From: Tritrichomonas musculus
Lineage: Eukaryota > Parabasalia > Tritrichomonadida > Tritrichomonadidae
DNA: 64,000 nucleotides
Direction: 5' to 3'
NCBI GenBank assembly: GCA_039105265.1
Contig: JAPFFF010000002.1
Span: 7,254,001-7,318,000 of the forward strand
Below, one piece after another: positions 39,076-49,716 of the stretch. The translations under genes were made by a program, and so were the position numbers. Below the pieces are notes generated by a model. The model did not search any database, was not told where the DNA came from, and saw only the letters and a program-made list of their open reading frames with translations. How positions within the stretch are numbered: position 1 is the first letter of the stretch; every line of letters begins with the position of its first letter.

Positions 39076-40677
39076 TTACATTTTCGCAGATAATGACATT
39101 AACAATTCTTTTGCCACTTTATATTTTATGTTTTCTTCGCAATTAGGATCCATTGCAGTCATGTCTTTCAAGTTGATTAAATTGAATTTTTCGTCAACCC
39201 CTTTAAATAGACACATTTTTTTAATGTTCCAAAAAATGATCAATTTCCTCTGATCTATAAAATCAACTTGGATATCTTTAGTACTCATCTGAAATAGAAT
39301 TGCATCATTCTTTTTTACAAAGTATTTAACATTATAAAGCGGATTATACAAATCATAAATTTCATTTTCCAATTTATATAGGTATTTATTTTTTTTGAAT
39401 CTTCTTGAAAATTTTTTGACCAATGCAATTTTTGATTGAAGTTTTATTTTCTGATCCTGGTCAAGTGAATCATCTAGATCAATAACTTCTTTATTTGAAT
39501 TGTAGTATTTGTAATATTGAATAAATTCTTCATTTGGGTCCATAACCATACGCGAGCAATCATTAAAACAAACACCAACAATGCCATTTCTCAATAAGTA
39601 ACCCATACCTTCATTGCAAAAACCAAATTTTGTAATGTAAGGTTTAGAAGTATCGGAAATCTTTTTTGTATTTATATCTATTTGACAATTTTCTTGTTGT
39701 ATATGATTTATATAATTTTTATCAAGAATTTTGAGTGGGTTTTCATTTTCATCTAAAATTTGAACGCCATCAAAACAATTATTTGATTGATTTTTTCTGT
39801 TTGGAATTGGACTTGGGATTTGTTTACTGTAATCTTTTTTCTTTAAAAATGGATGATTTAAGAGGTCCTTTGCTTTTGGTCTTCGTTCCGGATCAATTCT
39901 TAAAATTGACATAATGAAATCTCTTGCTTCGTATGAAAGTTGAATGCCAAAAGGAAAACAATAATCGCATTTTTTGATTTGTTCACAAATACCTTCTTTA
40001 CCAAACGGCTGCTCTCCCGTCAACATTATAAATGCGCAGACACCAATAGCCCAAATGTCAACTTCAAATCCATGATTTTCATTCTCGATAATTTCTGGAC
40101 TCATGTAACATGGTGTACCGCAATAAGAACAAATTTTGTCGTATTTACTTTCAAGGAGCGTTGAAAGGCCAAAATCGGCAATTTTAACTTTTCCATCTGC
40201 ACCAATTAAAAAGTTTTCAAGCTTGAGATCATGATGAATGATATTTTGATCATGAAGATAAACAAGGCCTTGAATAACATCTTTTAGAATCTTTCGTGTT
40301 TCTGATTCATTTAATCTACCATTTTTACTTTTATTGAGATAATCCCATACTGATTTGCCAGGACAATATTCAAGGAGTATGTATTGATTTAGGTCATCTG
40401 AAAATGACATTTTTGAGCGAACAATATTTAAATGATTGAGTTTTTTCTGAATTTGTATTTCATTTTCAATTTCTTTCATAAATAATTTGCTTTTTGATGC
40501 TGAATGACGTTTTTTTGATATAATTTTCATTGCATACACTTTTTTTGTGCTTTGTTCTGTGACTCTCCGAACGACGGCAAATCCGCCATTCCCTAATTTT
40601 TCATGACATAAGAAAACTTTATTTGCTCCATCGTCACCTTTGTAAATAATTTTTGAGTGAACCCGTCTTTGAGACAT
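39076..40677 (-). CDS. Polo-like kinase
   Basis: The 533-residue protein has an N-terminal Ser/Thr kinase domain (about 22-285) with glycine loop GNGGFAVV, YAMKI lysine, catalytic loop HHDLKLENFL (His in place of Arg of HRD), ADFGLST, CGTPCYMSPE and PFLKKK. The C-terminus holds two polo-box-like repeats. The first is clear (ITKFGFCNEGMGYLLRNGIV followed by GVCFNDCSRMVMDP); the second is VKYFVKKNDAILFQMSTKDI and following residues. Polo-like kinases control mitosis, centrosome or basal-body duplication and cytokinesis, with the polo boxes docking on phosphorylated partners. No sequence evidence tells which of these applies here. Confidence 0.9.
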   Translation of the reverse strand: MSQRRVHSKIIYKGDDGANKVFLCHEKLGNGGFAVVRRVTEQSTKKVYAMKIISKKRHSASKSKLFMKEIENEIQIQKKLNHLNIVRSKMSFSDDLNQYILLEYCPGKSVWDYLNKSKNGRLNESETRKILKDVIQGLVYLHDQNIIHHDLKLENFLIGADGKVKIADFGLSTLLESKYDKICSYCGTPCYMSPEIIENENHGFEVDIWAIGVCAFIMLTGEQPFGKEGICEQIKKCDYCFPFGIQLSYEARDFIMSILRIDPERRPKAKDLLNHPFLKKKDYSKQIPSPIPNRKNQSNNCFDGVQILDENENPLKILDKNYINHIQQENCQIDINTKKISDTSKPYITKFGFCNEGMGYLLRNGIVGVCFNDCSRMVMDPNEEFIQYYKYYNSNKEVIDLDDSLDQDQKIKLQSKIALVKKFSRRFKKNKYLYKLENEIYDLYNPLYNVKYFVKKNDAILFQMSTKDIQVDFIDQRKLIIFWNIKKMCLFKGVDEKFNLINLKDMTAMDPNCEENIKYKVAKELLMSLSAKM

Positions 40678-41660
40678 AATCTCAAATTATGAAATGATTT
40701 TATCATTCATCTTTTTTAAACGTGTATTTTATAAAAAACGAGTTTTATTTCAATTGAAAAATTAACGATTTTTTTTCTGTATCTATTCGTTAATTTAGTT
40801 CAATCAAGACGACTTGTGGAAAGAATATTTGCAAGTTAATATAAATTATAAATGGAATCAAATCAATCGCATATGTCTATAGTATTCACAAAGTTCATTA
40901 AAAATGACACAATTATAAATGAAATTAAATTAATCAGAAATTGTCAGACTGAGTGAAATATAATGAATCACTGAGCAAGTTGCTGAATTTAAATAGTTTT
41001 TTGAACTGAAGGATTCCATGATTATTTTCAATTATCAAAGCAGGCTGTGGCTTTGAACTTATCACAATGTTTGAAATAACAGAATTCTTTTGAATTTGAG
41101 AAAATTTCTGGGCAACCAAATGATTTCATTTCTTTGAAATAGTCAGATTCGCTAAAGCAATTTGTTGAACCAAATGGTTTGATTGATAGAAATCTTGATT
41201 TGCTGAAAAAAAAATGAGAATGCTTTGTGTTCTTCGAAAATAGCAATTGTAACTCAAATAAGTTGAGATGCTGTGCATTTTGTTGTTGTATTGAGATCTG
41301 GAACTGGGTTCAATGATCTCAAATTGTGTCATATAGAGAATGATTCCTAACTTTTGCTTTGGTTAGTCAACGTCTTTATCTAAGCTAAATGCATGCATTG
41401 TCTTATAGTTATGGATATCAGTAGGAAAACAACTTTGAATGCATGAATATTGGATATCAAGTTTATCTGTTATGTAATGATATTTTCAAATATGCAGTTA
41501 TAAAAAAGTTCTAAGCAAAAATATTTATGCGAATTCATTGAATGCATTCAATCTGCTGGTAAATGAGCCTGAAGCATTTTCGATTACTTACACAACATGA
41601 TCAAAACGAAAAGTATTAATCAAATAATTTTTTTATAAACAAAATCAAACAAAAAAAAAT
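40678..41660. other. Spacer with degenerate coding-like stretch
   Basis: 983 bp between two minus-strand genes. The part 40934-41332 has coding-like composition in shifting minus-strand frames (see separate entry). The remainder is AT-rich and featureless. Confidence 0.5.
40934..41332 (-). pseudogene. Possible decayed gene, three overlapping short frames
   Basis: On the minus strand three overlapping short frames cover this stretch. One reads TQFQISIQQQNAQHLNLFEL and continues into a Phe/Ser/Cys-rich region; another reads QKFSQIQKNSVISNIVISS. Triplets such as CAA, TCA and AAA dominate as in the window's Q/N-rich genes, and the strand is less T-run-laden than nearby spacer. No single frame is long. 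It could be a broken low-complexity gene or merely compositional noise. Confidence 0.25.
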
Positions 41661-43724
41661 TCAAGCAAAAGACTTGAAATGGGAAATCTTTGACCCATAC
41701 AAGTTACTGGAGCCGTTGAGATGGCTGTTCATTCCATTAAAGCCAAAGCTTCCATTAGAACCAATGCCAATCTGTCTATTAGCTTTTGAATTTGCACTGG
41801 AAAATGGCATTGCCAATTGGTTTTGCTTAGCTCTTGTCGGTGCTATAATTCTGTGTTCCATTTGGCTCCTCATTTCTCTTTGCCATTGGAGTGCCGAGAA
41901 GTTTTGCTTGCCAGGATCTACACCGTTTTGTATATCTCTTTCAACAAACTTTTTGACACCTGTTGATTGATTAAAATAATGATATAGAGAATCAATAACT
42001 TTTGCACCAATTCCTTTCCAAATCCGTTCATCATTTAAGATACCAGAAAGAGGGCCTTGTTGGATTCCTCCAAAAGAAGATTCAATAGTAAAACTTTGAA
42101 CAATTCCAAGTTCTTTCCTAGCAACAATTCGACCTGAGCTTTTTCTGTCGTTCGGGTAAGAGAATTCGCACTTTTCCCATATAAAAGCGTCGCTTAACAT
42201 TGAAAGAAGACGTGGGAAAATTTTTTCTTTATCACGGAGTAGATTATCAAGTTCATTAGGACACCCAAATGCAAAAGTGCCGTGAAGACGTGAATGACCG
42301 TGAAAATCAATGTAGAGAGCGATTGAAAGCTGCTCTTTTTCCATGAGTGCGCGAGCATTATAGATAACTGGATGAAGAATTGGATCTGGAAATGACCAAA
42401 CACGGTTAAGGTCGAACCCACTTAGTGAGCAGCGATAAAAGCCTTCTATGACTCCATCAATATTTATCATTGGAATTATCTTAAAGACGAAATGTTCAAG
42501 TAGATAATGCGAGTATGAAGTTGGAGATAAGAGATAATCAATCAATCCATGAACAACGTAGCTACTATTCGATTCGCCAGGGTGAACACGACCAGTAATA
42601 AATATAATTTTCTTTTTATCATTTGGGGTGAGTGGTGATGTAATTGTTAAAAGAGGGCAATCTTTGCCGCCAACAGTTTGGCATAATGTTTCTGTGGTAA
42701 TAGTTCCCGGGGCAGTTTTTGACCAGACGCTAATGCTATGAAGTAAATCTGAATAAGTATAAGGAAGACAGTAAGAAAAGTAGACAGTATCGTAATCGTA
42801 TGGAAATTTGATTTGAAATTGGAGACAGGCACGATTTTTCTTTTGTCCTTTATTTCCATTCTGATTTGTGTTTGTGGGATCATTATCATTATCTGAATCA
42901 CTGTCATCATTGTCATTGTCATTTGAGTTCAAATCGGTGTTGTCATTGAAATTCGAATTATTGATATTACTATTCAAATTAGAGTTTAAATTAGAATTAA
43001 GATTAGATTTGTATACATTGGAATTGGTGGGAAAGTTAGATCCTTTTATAGAACTAGGGCGGCTAATATTATTCGAACCTTTTGAATAATTAGAAGTACA
43101 TGAATTACGACGTTTAATGTTGTAATTTATACAGCTCATATATGAACCGTTAGCGTTTTTCGGTGGTTCGGTTGGAATGTATCCATATGCATAATTATAT
43201 CCTGCACGGGTCCAAGAATTCCCAGTATTGGTTGCCCCTTTCTGTGAATACATAAATATTTTTGAGCCCGTATTGAGAACATCCTTTGATTTATGAAAGC
43301 CTGAAATGTAAAAAGTATAAACTGTTTCTTTTCGAGTATTTGATACTGCAAAATAGAACCACTGGCAACTTCCTGACCTATTTACATCACGTTCCAGTTC
43401 AAGACGGTAAGTATCTTGCTCAACATGATATGCTGATTTCAGATTGCCACTTTCAAAGCGAGATTCAAAGCGTAAAATACGGTCAGCTTTACGGCGAGGT
43501 CGTATTTGAGGAGGAGGCAAGCATAATGACGGGTCAGAACAAGAATAAATTTGTGTTCCTAGATCATTAAAATTTTGTGGCCATTTTGGATGGGTTACAG
43601 GAGACGTAAATGTTTGACGGCAAGAACCTGGAGTTCCTTTGTGTATTATATAAAGATTGCCTTTATCAGACGGTGCAAAGCTACCACGTATGAAAGGATC
43701 AGGAGGGCTCTCATTTGGTAGCAT
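41661..43724 (-). CDS. Cytosolic carboxypeptidase (M14 family, CCP/AGBL type) with Asn-rich insert
   Basis: CCPs trim glutamates from the tails of tubulin and other proteins, so a role in flagellar or cytoskeletal microtubules is likely. The CCP-specific N-domain is present (FESRFESGNLKSAYHV and YFAVSNTRKETVYTFYI) but is split by an Asn/Ser/Asp-rich insert (about 205-297). YCLPYTYSDL (319-328) then leads into the catalytic domain. Zinc ligands H381 and E384 lie in GRVHPGES, H475 in IDFHGH, substrate-binding N440-R441 in FDLNR, and the catalytic Glu is E548 in FTIESSFGG. All expected residues are in place, so the enzyme should be active. The last 100 residues are Ser/Asn/Gly-rich and vary freely in such proteins. 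Confidence 0.9.
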   Translation of the reverse strand: MLPNESPPDPFIRGSFAPSDKGNLYIIHKGTPGSCRQTFTSPVTHPKWPQNFNDLGTQIYSCSDPSLCLPPPQIRPRRKADRILRFESRFESGNLKSAYHVEQDTYRLELERDVNRSGSCQWFYFAVSNTRKETVYTFYISGFHKSKDVLNTGSKIFMYSQKGATNTGNSWTRAGYNYAYGYIPTEPPKNANGSYMSCINYNIKRRNSCTSNYSKGSNNISRPSSIKGSNFPTNSNVYKSNLNSNLNSNLNSNINNSNFNDNTDLNSNDNDNDDSDSDNDNDPTNTNQNGNKGQKKNRACLQFQIKFPYDYDTVYFSYCLPYTYSDLLHSISVWSKTAPGTITTETLCQTVGGKDCPLLTITSPLTPNDKKKIIFITGRVHPGESNSSYVVHGLIDYLLSPTSYSHYLLEHFVFKIIPMINIDGVIEGFYRCSLSGFDLNRVWSFPDPILHPVIYNARALMEKEQLSIALYIDFHGHSRLHGTFAFGCPNELDNLLRDKEKIFPRLLSMLSDAFIWEKCEFSYPNDRKSSGRIVARKELGIVQSFTIESSFGGIQQGPLSGILNDERIWKGIGAKVIDSLYHYFNQSTGVKKFVERDIQNGVDPGKQNFSALQWQREMRSQMEHRIIAPTRAKQNQLAMPFSSANSKANRQIGIGSNGSFGFNGMNSHLNGSSNLYGSKISHFKSFA

Positions 43725-44498
43725 TTAACATTTAAAAAATTCAATGAAAAATAATCGTTAAGAAAAAAACAAGTTTATTCTTCAGAAAAAGCTTTAAAAT
43801 TCTAACGAGCAAAATTTCATAAATCTTTAATCCAAAATGAATAATCAGTTGTTTTTAGCCATAAGTTGTTAATCGACAATGGGATCCTCATACGTTTTAT
43901 GGCTTTAAAGCTAACCAGTATAATAAATAATTAAAAAAGAATTATTTTTTTTCATGAACCCATATTTTTTATTTCACTGTTCTTGCACATATCTTATTTC
44001 ATAATTTAGTAAATCTAGATCGATATCATTCTGTATAATAATTATACTATAATTATTTTTTTTTTCAAAAAATAAAATTTTATTAAATTTCGAAAAGAAT
44101 AAACTGAAATTCAAAACTCAGACCTTTTTTGACATTAATTTGACCTATTTTTGACCTAAAATTTTTATAAAAGTGGTCTGACTTTTGATTTTAGTTTAAT
44201 TATTGAATAAAAATTTTGCAAAAAACTAATTTTTCAAAAAAGAATGAATATATTATTTATTTTATATTTAAAAATAAATGTAAAAACATCATTTATAACA
44301 GATAAAATAAAATGTAAATTAATATTTCAATTTTACTTGAAGATATAACAGCAATTCAAAAATTATAAAACGAGCGTTTCATATATTTCACCTCATTAAA
44401 TCATATCAAGGTTATCAAATTCGCCTATCTTAAATCATATGATCCATGATGTGATTTGATCTTTTCAAAAAGTTAGAGATTTAAATTTGAAGAAATAT
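43725..44498. other. Divergent promoter spacer
   Basis: AT-rich, no gene. CTTTTCAAAAAGTTAG (about 44461-44476) ends some 20 nt before the start codon at 44499. Confidence 0.5.
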
Positions 44499-46484
44499 AT
44501 GAGTTTCTTTAAAAAGCTTTATAATTTTTGCAATAATCCAGATGTATTCAAATCTTGTAATGTTCAAATTATTAACCCAAGAATTGCAGAGCGTTTTTCT
44601 CCACGCAGCAAAAAATTGAAATCACTATTATTCGAGATGGCTAAATCAGCATCTATATCAGAAGCACACATAAATTCCAAAGATAATTTGTTATTAAGTA
44701 AAATTGCAACCACCAATATTAGTCCTAATTCGCAATCAGAAAATACCTTTAATCAATTCCCGCCAGAGCAATCAGAAAATAGTAAATCTAATGAATCTTT
44801 TGGACCAAATATAATACAATCACAAAATATTAATATTAATACGAATAAAGATAAAGAAAAAAACAAAACAAATTTTCAAAGTTTTGAAATTTCTAATCCA
44901 TTGAAAAATTTATCAAAACAAAATGACGCATCAAGCATCAATGATAGTGTTGTATCACCACCAATTACGAATTCTCGCCAATTTTCGTTAAATAACAATA
45001 TTTCCCAACCAAGTAATTCTATTTTTGATAATATTCAGCCACCTAATATTTCTCAAGATTTATTACATCAAATAATCCCTCAATTTGCAAGTCAATCTCG
45101 ATTACAATCTATAAGTGCTCAAAATAATTCTGAAACACCACTTCAAAAAAGCGATTCATCTCAAGATACTCAAAACATAAGATTAAATCGTGATAAAAAT
45201 TTCATTCTTCCAGATCTTCGATTTCCAAAGCATATTACCAATAATTATGATTCGAATAATACTTTGTCAAAAAAAAAATTTATTATTCCTGATATACCGC
45301 AATTTTTTGCTAATAATCCAAGTTCTCCTACCAAAAATCAAATTATCCTTGAAAAATCTGCGCATCAACCATTCCAAAACATTCAGAATGCAGAGATTCT
45401 GCAAATAAATAAGGAGACAGTAGATGATGCTAGTCAAAATAATTCTACCTCGCTTAATCACCTTAAGTCAACTTCATCAAATGAACAAAATCCTTTTAAA
45501 CGCAACTTTATTCTGCCAAATATTCAAAAGCAAATACTTCCAAAATCAAGTGTCCAGCAACCTATTGGATTAATTCAAAGTAAAGAAAATCATCTTCAAC
45601 AGCCTTTTTGTCTTAGTATTCGAGATCATGAGCAGCAACCTCTTAACATTAAATTAGATAAAAGTTGTGATCCTTTAGCAAAATCAAATTTATTTCTTCT
45701 TCCAAAAATTGGAAATATGTCAAAGCAACAATGTACTTCAAATCAGCAAAAACAAGCCCAATCTTCAGTCCCAACAATTTCATTTAATAATAATCCCTCT
45801 AAAAAAAAAGTTTTTCCTGTTCCTCAAATTCTACAAACAGAGTCAAATAAATCACAACAAAGTATTTCCCAGAGTCCTCAAAATCTGTACCCATCACAAA
45901 TACTATTTCAATCTCAACCAGATAATCATCCAATCTTTCAAAATATCCAACCTTCTTGTCGTTCACTAACAATGCCACAAATTGATAAAAATGCTGCAAG
46001 TTTCAATGTTTCATCAAAAAATGGTAATCAATATCCACAATTAGTTATTCAATCGCAATCAATTGCTCAGCCGCAGCCTCAAATAATTACTCCACCACAG
46101 CCACAAATAATTACTAAAAGTCAATCAATTATTCAACCACAACTCCAACAAAATATCCAGCCATCACCTAAAATAATGAATTCCACCCATTTATCAATAA
46201 TAAATCCTCCACAACTTCAATTTATTACCAAGCCACAGTCAATTATTTCCACTAAAAATTCAGTAACTGTTCAGCAGATTGACCAAAGTAATACTTTGGA
46301 TAGTATTCCATCACAACAGCAAATTTCAATAAATCCGAGAAATCCACATTCATCACAAGTGGTCATTCAATCTCAATCAAAAGTACAGTCGCAAGCAGTT
46401 AATCAACCCCAAATAATTGAGCAGCCGCAAGCAGTCTCTCAACAAAAGAGAAACATCAATGCAGAGCTAAATATTAAATCATAA
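44499..46484 (+). CDS. Q/N/S-rich low-complexity protein, probably truncated
   Basis: I do not recognise a family. After about 45 basic residues with a little structure (FSPRSKKLKSLLFEMAKS), the 661-residue protein is dominated by Gln, Asn, Ser, Pro and Ile. Loosely repeated phrases such as NFILPDLRFPK, KFIIPDIPQFF and NFILPNIQKQI occur first, and later PQIIT / SIIQPQ units. This is a prion-like composition. The first true ATG is 44499. The same frame continues past the TAA at 46482-46484 with matching composition for another 109 codons, broken by one further TAA (46530-46532), and ends at 46811. The gene may therefore be a recently shortened allele. Confidence 0.65.
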   Translation: MSFFKKLYNFCNNPDVFKSCNVQIINPRIAERFSPRSKKLKSLLFEMAKSASISEAHINSKDNLLLSKIATTNISPNSQSENTFNQFPPEQSENSKSNESFGPNIIQSQNININTNKDKEKNKTNFQSFEISNPLKNLSKQNDASSINDSVVSPPITNSRQFSLNNNISQPSNSIFDNIQPPNISQDLLHQIIPQFASQSRLQSISAQNNSETPLQKSDSSQDTQNIRLNRDKNFILPDLRFPKHITNNYDSNNTLSKKKFIIPDIPQFFANNPSSPTKNQIILEKSAHQPFQNIQNAEILQINKETVDDASQNNSTSLNHLKSTSSNEQNPFKRNFILPNIQKQILPKSSVQQPIGLIQSKENHLQQPFCLSIRDHEQQPLNIKLDKSCDPLAKSNLFLLPKIGNMSKQQCTSNQQKQAQSSVPTISFNNNPSKKKVFPVPQILQTESNKSQQSISQSPQNLYPSQILFQSQPDNHPIFQNIQPSCRSLTMPQIDKNAASFNVSSKNGNQYPQLVIQSQSIAQPQPQIITPPQPQIITKSQSIIQPQLQQNIQPSPKIMNSTHLSIINPPQLQFITKPQSIISTKNSVTVQQIDQSNTLDSIPSQQQISINPRNPHSSQVVIQSQSKVQSQAVNQPQIIEQPQAVSQQKRNINAELNIKS

Positions 46485-46811
46485 CTAGTTTCACAGTCAC
46501 AGCCAAATAATAAATCAGAATCAGCTTCATAACCACGATCAAATATTAAATCAGATTCATTTATGAAAGAAACGATTTCTCAGGTGCAATCAAATATTAA
46601 ATCTGATCCATTCATTAAACTTATTATTAATCCAAGTGCAAAAACATATTACCTTGTCGAAAAGATAGGTAACAACGTCAATCAAATTTCGCTGAATTGG
46701 CCAACGATTTTGCAAACATGCGTGTTTGTAAATAAATCTTGTTTTATGCGAAAATCTATTTCAATTAAAAATTTTGGTATTTTATATATCCTACAATTTA
46801 ATTATATTTAG
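46485..46811 (+). pseudogene. Same-frame continuation of the Q/N-rich gene beyond its stop
   Basis: In the frame of the upstream gene this stretch reads LVSQSQPNNKSESAS, stop, PRSNIKSDSFMKETISQ and VQSNIKSDPFIKL, then a less repetitive C-terminus (AKTYYLVEKIGNN...) to a stop at 46809-46811. The SNIKSD phrase echoes the NIKS end of the upstream ORF. Both internal stops are TAA in contexts where CAA (Gln) would fit, a single C-to-T change each. A non-autonomous transposon starts three bases after the final stop. Confidence 0.5.
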
Positions 46812-46813
46812 AA

Positions 46814-47973
46814 AAAGGAGCACGACTTTGGCGGTTATTGAAAATCGTCGTTTCGACTTCATATTGAATTATTATATAGTATATTGGTTTTTAAGCAAGT
46901 TTTATATAGACCAAAAAAAAATCTATCGTAGGGGAAAAACATTATTCATGTTTTAAAAATCTAAGTTATCAAAAAGTTTAACTTTTCAGAACTAACGTAC
47001 GAATTTTAATTCTAAACGTTTTTACATGTTTGATAGAAGTGGTGTAAATACACAGAAATAAATCGATTTATCGACAAATGAAAGAAAAATATCAATGTAT
47101 AAAAATAATTCAAAAAGTTGACAAATTGAACGATAATTTATTTTCACTACTCAATTTTTTTATTTTATTCATTTTTTATTCTGAATTTACTTATGTATTT
47201 AGTTATTTTGGAAATGAAATTTCATTATATTAAAGATAATAGTCTATTTTATTATTAAAATTTAATAATAAAATATCATAGAACCTCCAAACATCATTAA
47301 AATACATAAATATCATAATTAATTGATTTTTTCTGCAGATAAATAATTATATTTGCTTGGTATGATTATATATAACAATTATTTGTTATTATTTTCCCGA
47401 AAACTTTGATTTTTAATAAATATAAATATTCATGAAATTATTATCTTTTCAACTCCAAAATGAAAATACTATATTTAATATGCTTTATTAAATAAATATA
47501 TATTAAAAAAATTATATTTTGTAATAAAAATTAAGTATTAACAAAACATTAATTATAATATAATAGAATTATTAACACCAATCGTGGTACAAAATAAAAT
47601 ATCAATGTAAATAAACATTCAACAGAAAAGAATATTCCCCAGGATTTCAAAAATAAAAAATGTGATTTGGAAATTTATAAGTCTACTATAAATTTTATTT
47701 AAAAGATATAATATCATTTTATCATTTAGCACTAAAATAAAATATCAAAACTATTAATTTACAAGTCCTTTGGATGATCAAAAAAAAAAACATCATTAGG
47801 ACTTTATTTCATCACACTTGAAATAATTATGTAATGTATCATTATGGATTATATTATCTAATATAAATAATCAATATATTTAAAAAATATTGTTTTTTCT
47901 TGTTTTTATAATAAGATATAAATGTTTTTTTAAGGCTTCTTAACGTACGAAAAACGGTTACCCGTGCTCCTTT
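46814..47973. mobile_element. Non-autonomous DNA element with 8-bp target duplication
   Basis: Inverted repeats AAAGGAGCACG (46814-46824) and CGTGCTCCTTT (47963-47973) mark the ends. They are flanked by identical octamers ATTTAGAA (46806-46813 and 47974-47981), as expected for hAT- or P-type insertion. The 1160-bp interior is AT-rich with no meaningful ORF. The word AACGTACGA occurs near both ends (about 46993 and 47942). The insertion point is at the stop codon of the Q/N-rich frame. Confidence 0.7.
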
Positions 47974-47981
47974 ATTTAGAA

Positions 47982-48294
47982 TTTTAATTTTAAATAATAA
48001 AATATAAAAAAAAATTTATCCATTAAATACTCAATTATATCAATTTAAAAATGCGAGATAAGCCATTAAATTATCTAAGTCAATCATTTTTATGAAAAGA
48101 TATTAATCAAATAATAATTTCAATTCTATAAATTTTAAATTATTTCGTTTATAACATATTCTTTATATGGCAAAAATGAAGAAATCATTGAAAAATAGAA
48201 GGAAATTATAGCCATTTCTATGAAAAATAAAGCTCAACAAAATTTCCTCTATTTTATATATATATAAAAATAAGTTAAAATTGGTCATATATAA
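47982..48294. other. Spacer
   Basis: AT-rich 3' spacer of the TPR gene; nothing else visible. Confidence 0.5.
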
Positions 48295-49716
48295 TTAATC
48301 ATTTCTTGTGAATAAAGACACATCCGGATCTTTCGAACCATCAAATAATCCAAATTCCTTCAGTTGGCTATTTCCCCTACAAATTCCGATGGCGACTTTT
48401 GAATGATTAATCAAATCATCGGAACCAATTTTGAAAGCCACTTTGAGTGCTTGAGAATAGTACTCCTCGGCCTTTTCGAACATTCCATATACGCAATTCA
48501 ATTTTCCGCAATTTACGAGTGCCTTGTAGTAAGTTGAGAGGTCGCCATTCTCCTTTGCCAAGCTTGCCTCGGAGTTAAAATAGTCCTCTTGCGCCTCGAT
48601 GTAGTTCTGGTTAGTATCGATTCTTTCTAAACGGTCACCGAACGAATAAGAAGCCAATTTATTTACACCTAGATCTCTCACCTTAGCCTCACTATTTGCC
48701 AATTCAATTTGGGCTGTTAAAGTTGCCTTAATTTTTTGAATTTGATTATAAAAAAGAGAATCTTGAGTATCATCCATTTCGGACGCAGTTTCAAGAGCAG
48801 AAGTGTAATATTGAATACTTTTGTTGATATCGCCAAGTTCCTTATAAATGAGAGCGATATTACAATTTGCGGCGATTGTTTCAAACATTGAACGCCCAAA
48901 CGATAGATGCTTCAAATTCCATTCAATAGCTTCGTTGTATTGATGCAATAATTGATAGTTAACAGCTATACGATTGAATGCTAAAGGATCGGCATCTTCA
49001 CCAAGCGTATGGATATATTTCATGTAATATTCGTTCGCACGCTTCAGATGGCCTTCACTCTCATAGATGAGAGCAATATTGAAGTAGGCCGATGCTTCTT
49101 CTTCAGTGTCATGTGATCTAATAGAAGCTTGGACAAGTAGCAGGAGATCACGAAGTGTTTTTTTGGCATCTGGATTTGAAATTGTATTGTTGAGACGAAG
49201 AGGTTGAAGACCATCAAATTGTAAGGATACAACTGACTGTTTAACAGGCTCTGTGATGGCAAAGGGACCGTTAGCAACGATTCTTTGTGGATTTTGGAGA
49301 ATTGATTTTGAAGGATGATTTGAAGGGTCTTTAACTTGTCTTCGAGAAAAGCGTTGTGGACTTTGAGGTATACATAAGGAAAATCGATCGGATATTGTTT
49401 CAACTTGTTCTTCTTCTTCTGTTGGTTTGGTTTCTTCAGGTTCATCTTCGGGGGGCTGTTCTGATGCTTTTTTTAGTCTAGCTTTTCGTTCTTTCTTTTC
49501 TTTCTTCTTTTCTTCAAAATATGAATCTAGCTGAGATGCAACAGCAGGTGGAACACTATTCGGTCCAAAACTGGGTGGCGGCGAATGCGAGGGAGGTTTC
49601 GTATAACATCCAATAGATTGTCTGTTTTTTCGCGGTGAAGCTCGAGGTGATAGGCGGGGTGATGTTGGAGGGCGGATAGTATTGTTTGGCGTTCGTAAAT
49701 TTTCGGTTCGATTCAT
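48295..49716 (-). CDS. TPR-repeat protein
   Basis: The 473-residue protein starts with a Pro/Arg/Ser-rich disordered region (1-60) and a Lys/Glu-rich helix with acidic patches (about 70-110). From about 190 it is an array of tetratricopeptide repeats: ASAYFNIALIYESEGHLKRA, NEYYMKYIHTLGE, ANCNIALIYKELGDINKSIQ, YKALVNCGKLNCVYGMFEKA and EEYYSQALKVAFKIG. It is presumably a cytoplasmic or axonemal scaffold. The overall length and repeat style recall TTC29-like axonemal TPR proteins, but I would not assign that name from sequence alone. Confidence 0.75.
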   Translation of the reverse strand: MNRTENLRTPNNTIRPPTSPRLSPRASPRKNRQSIGCYTKPPSHSPPPSFGPNSVPPAVASQLDSYFEEKKKEKKERKARLKKASEQPPEDEPEETKPTEEEEQVETISDRFSLCIPQSPQRFSRRQVKDPSNHPSKSILQNPQRIVANGPFAITEPVKQSVVSLQFDGLQPLRLNNTISNPDAKKTLRDLLLLVQASIRSHDTEEEASAYFNIALIYESEGHLKRANEYYMKYIHTLGEDADPLAFNRIAVNYQLLHQYNEAIEWNLKHLSFGRSMFETIAANCNIALIYKELGDINKSIQYYTSALETASEMDDTQDSLFYNQIQKIKATLTAQIELANSEAKVRDLGVNKLASYSFGDRLERIDTNQNYIEAQEDYFNSEASLAKENGDLSTYYKALVNCGKLNCVYGMFEKAEEYYSQALKVAFKIGSDDLINHSKVAIGICRGNSQLKEFGLFDGSKDPDVSLFTRND

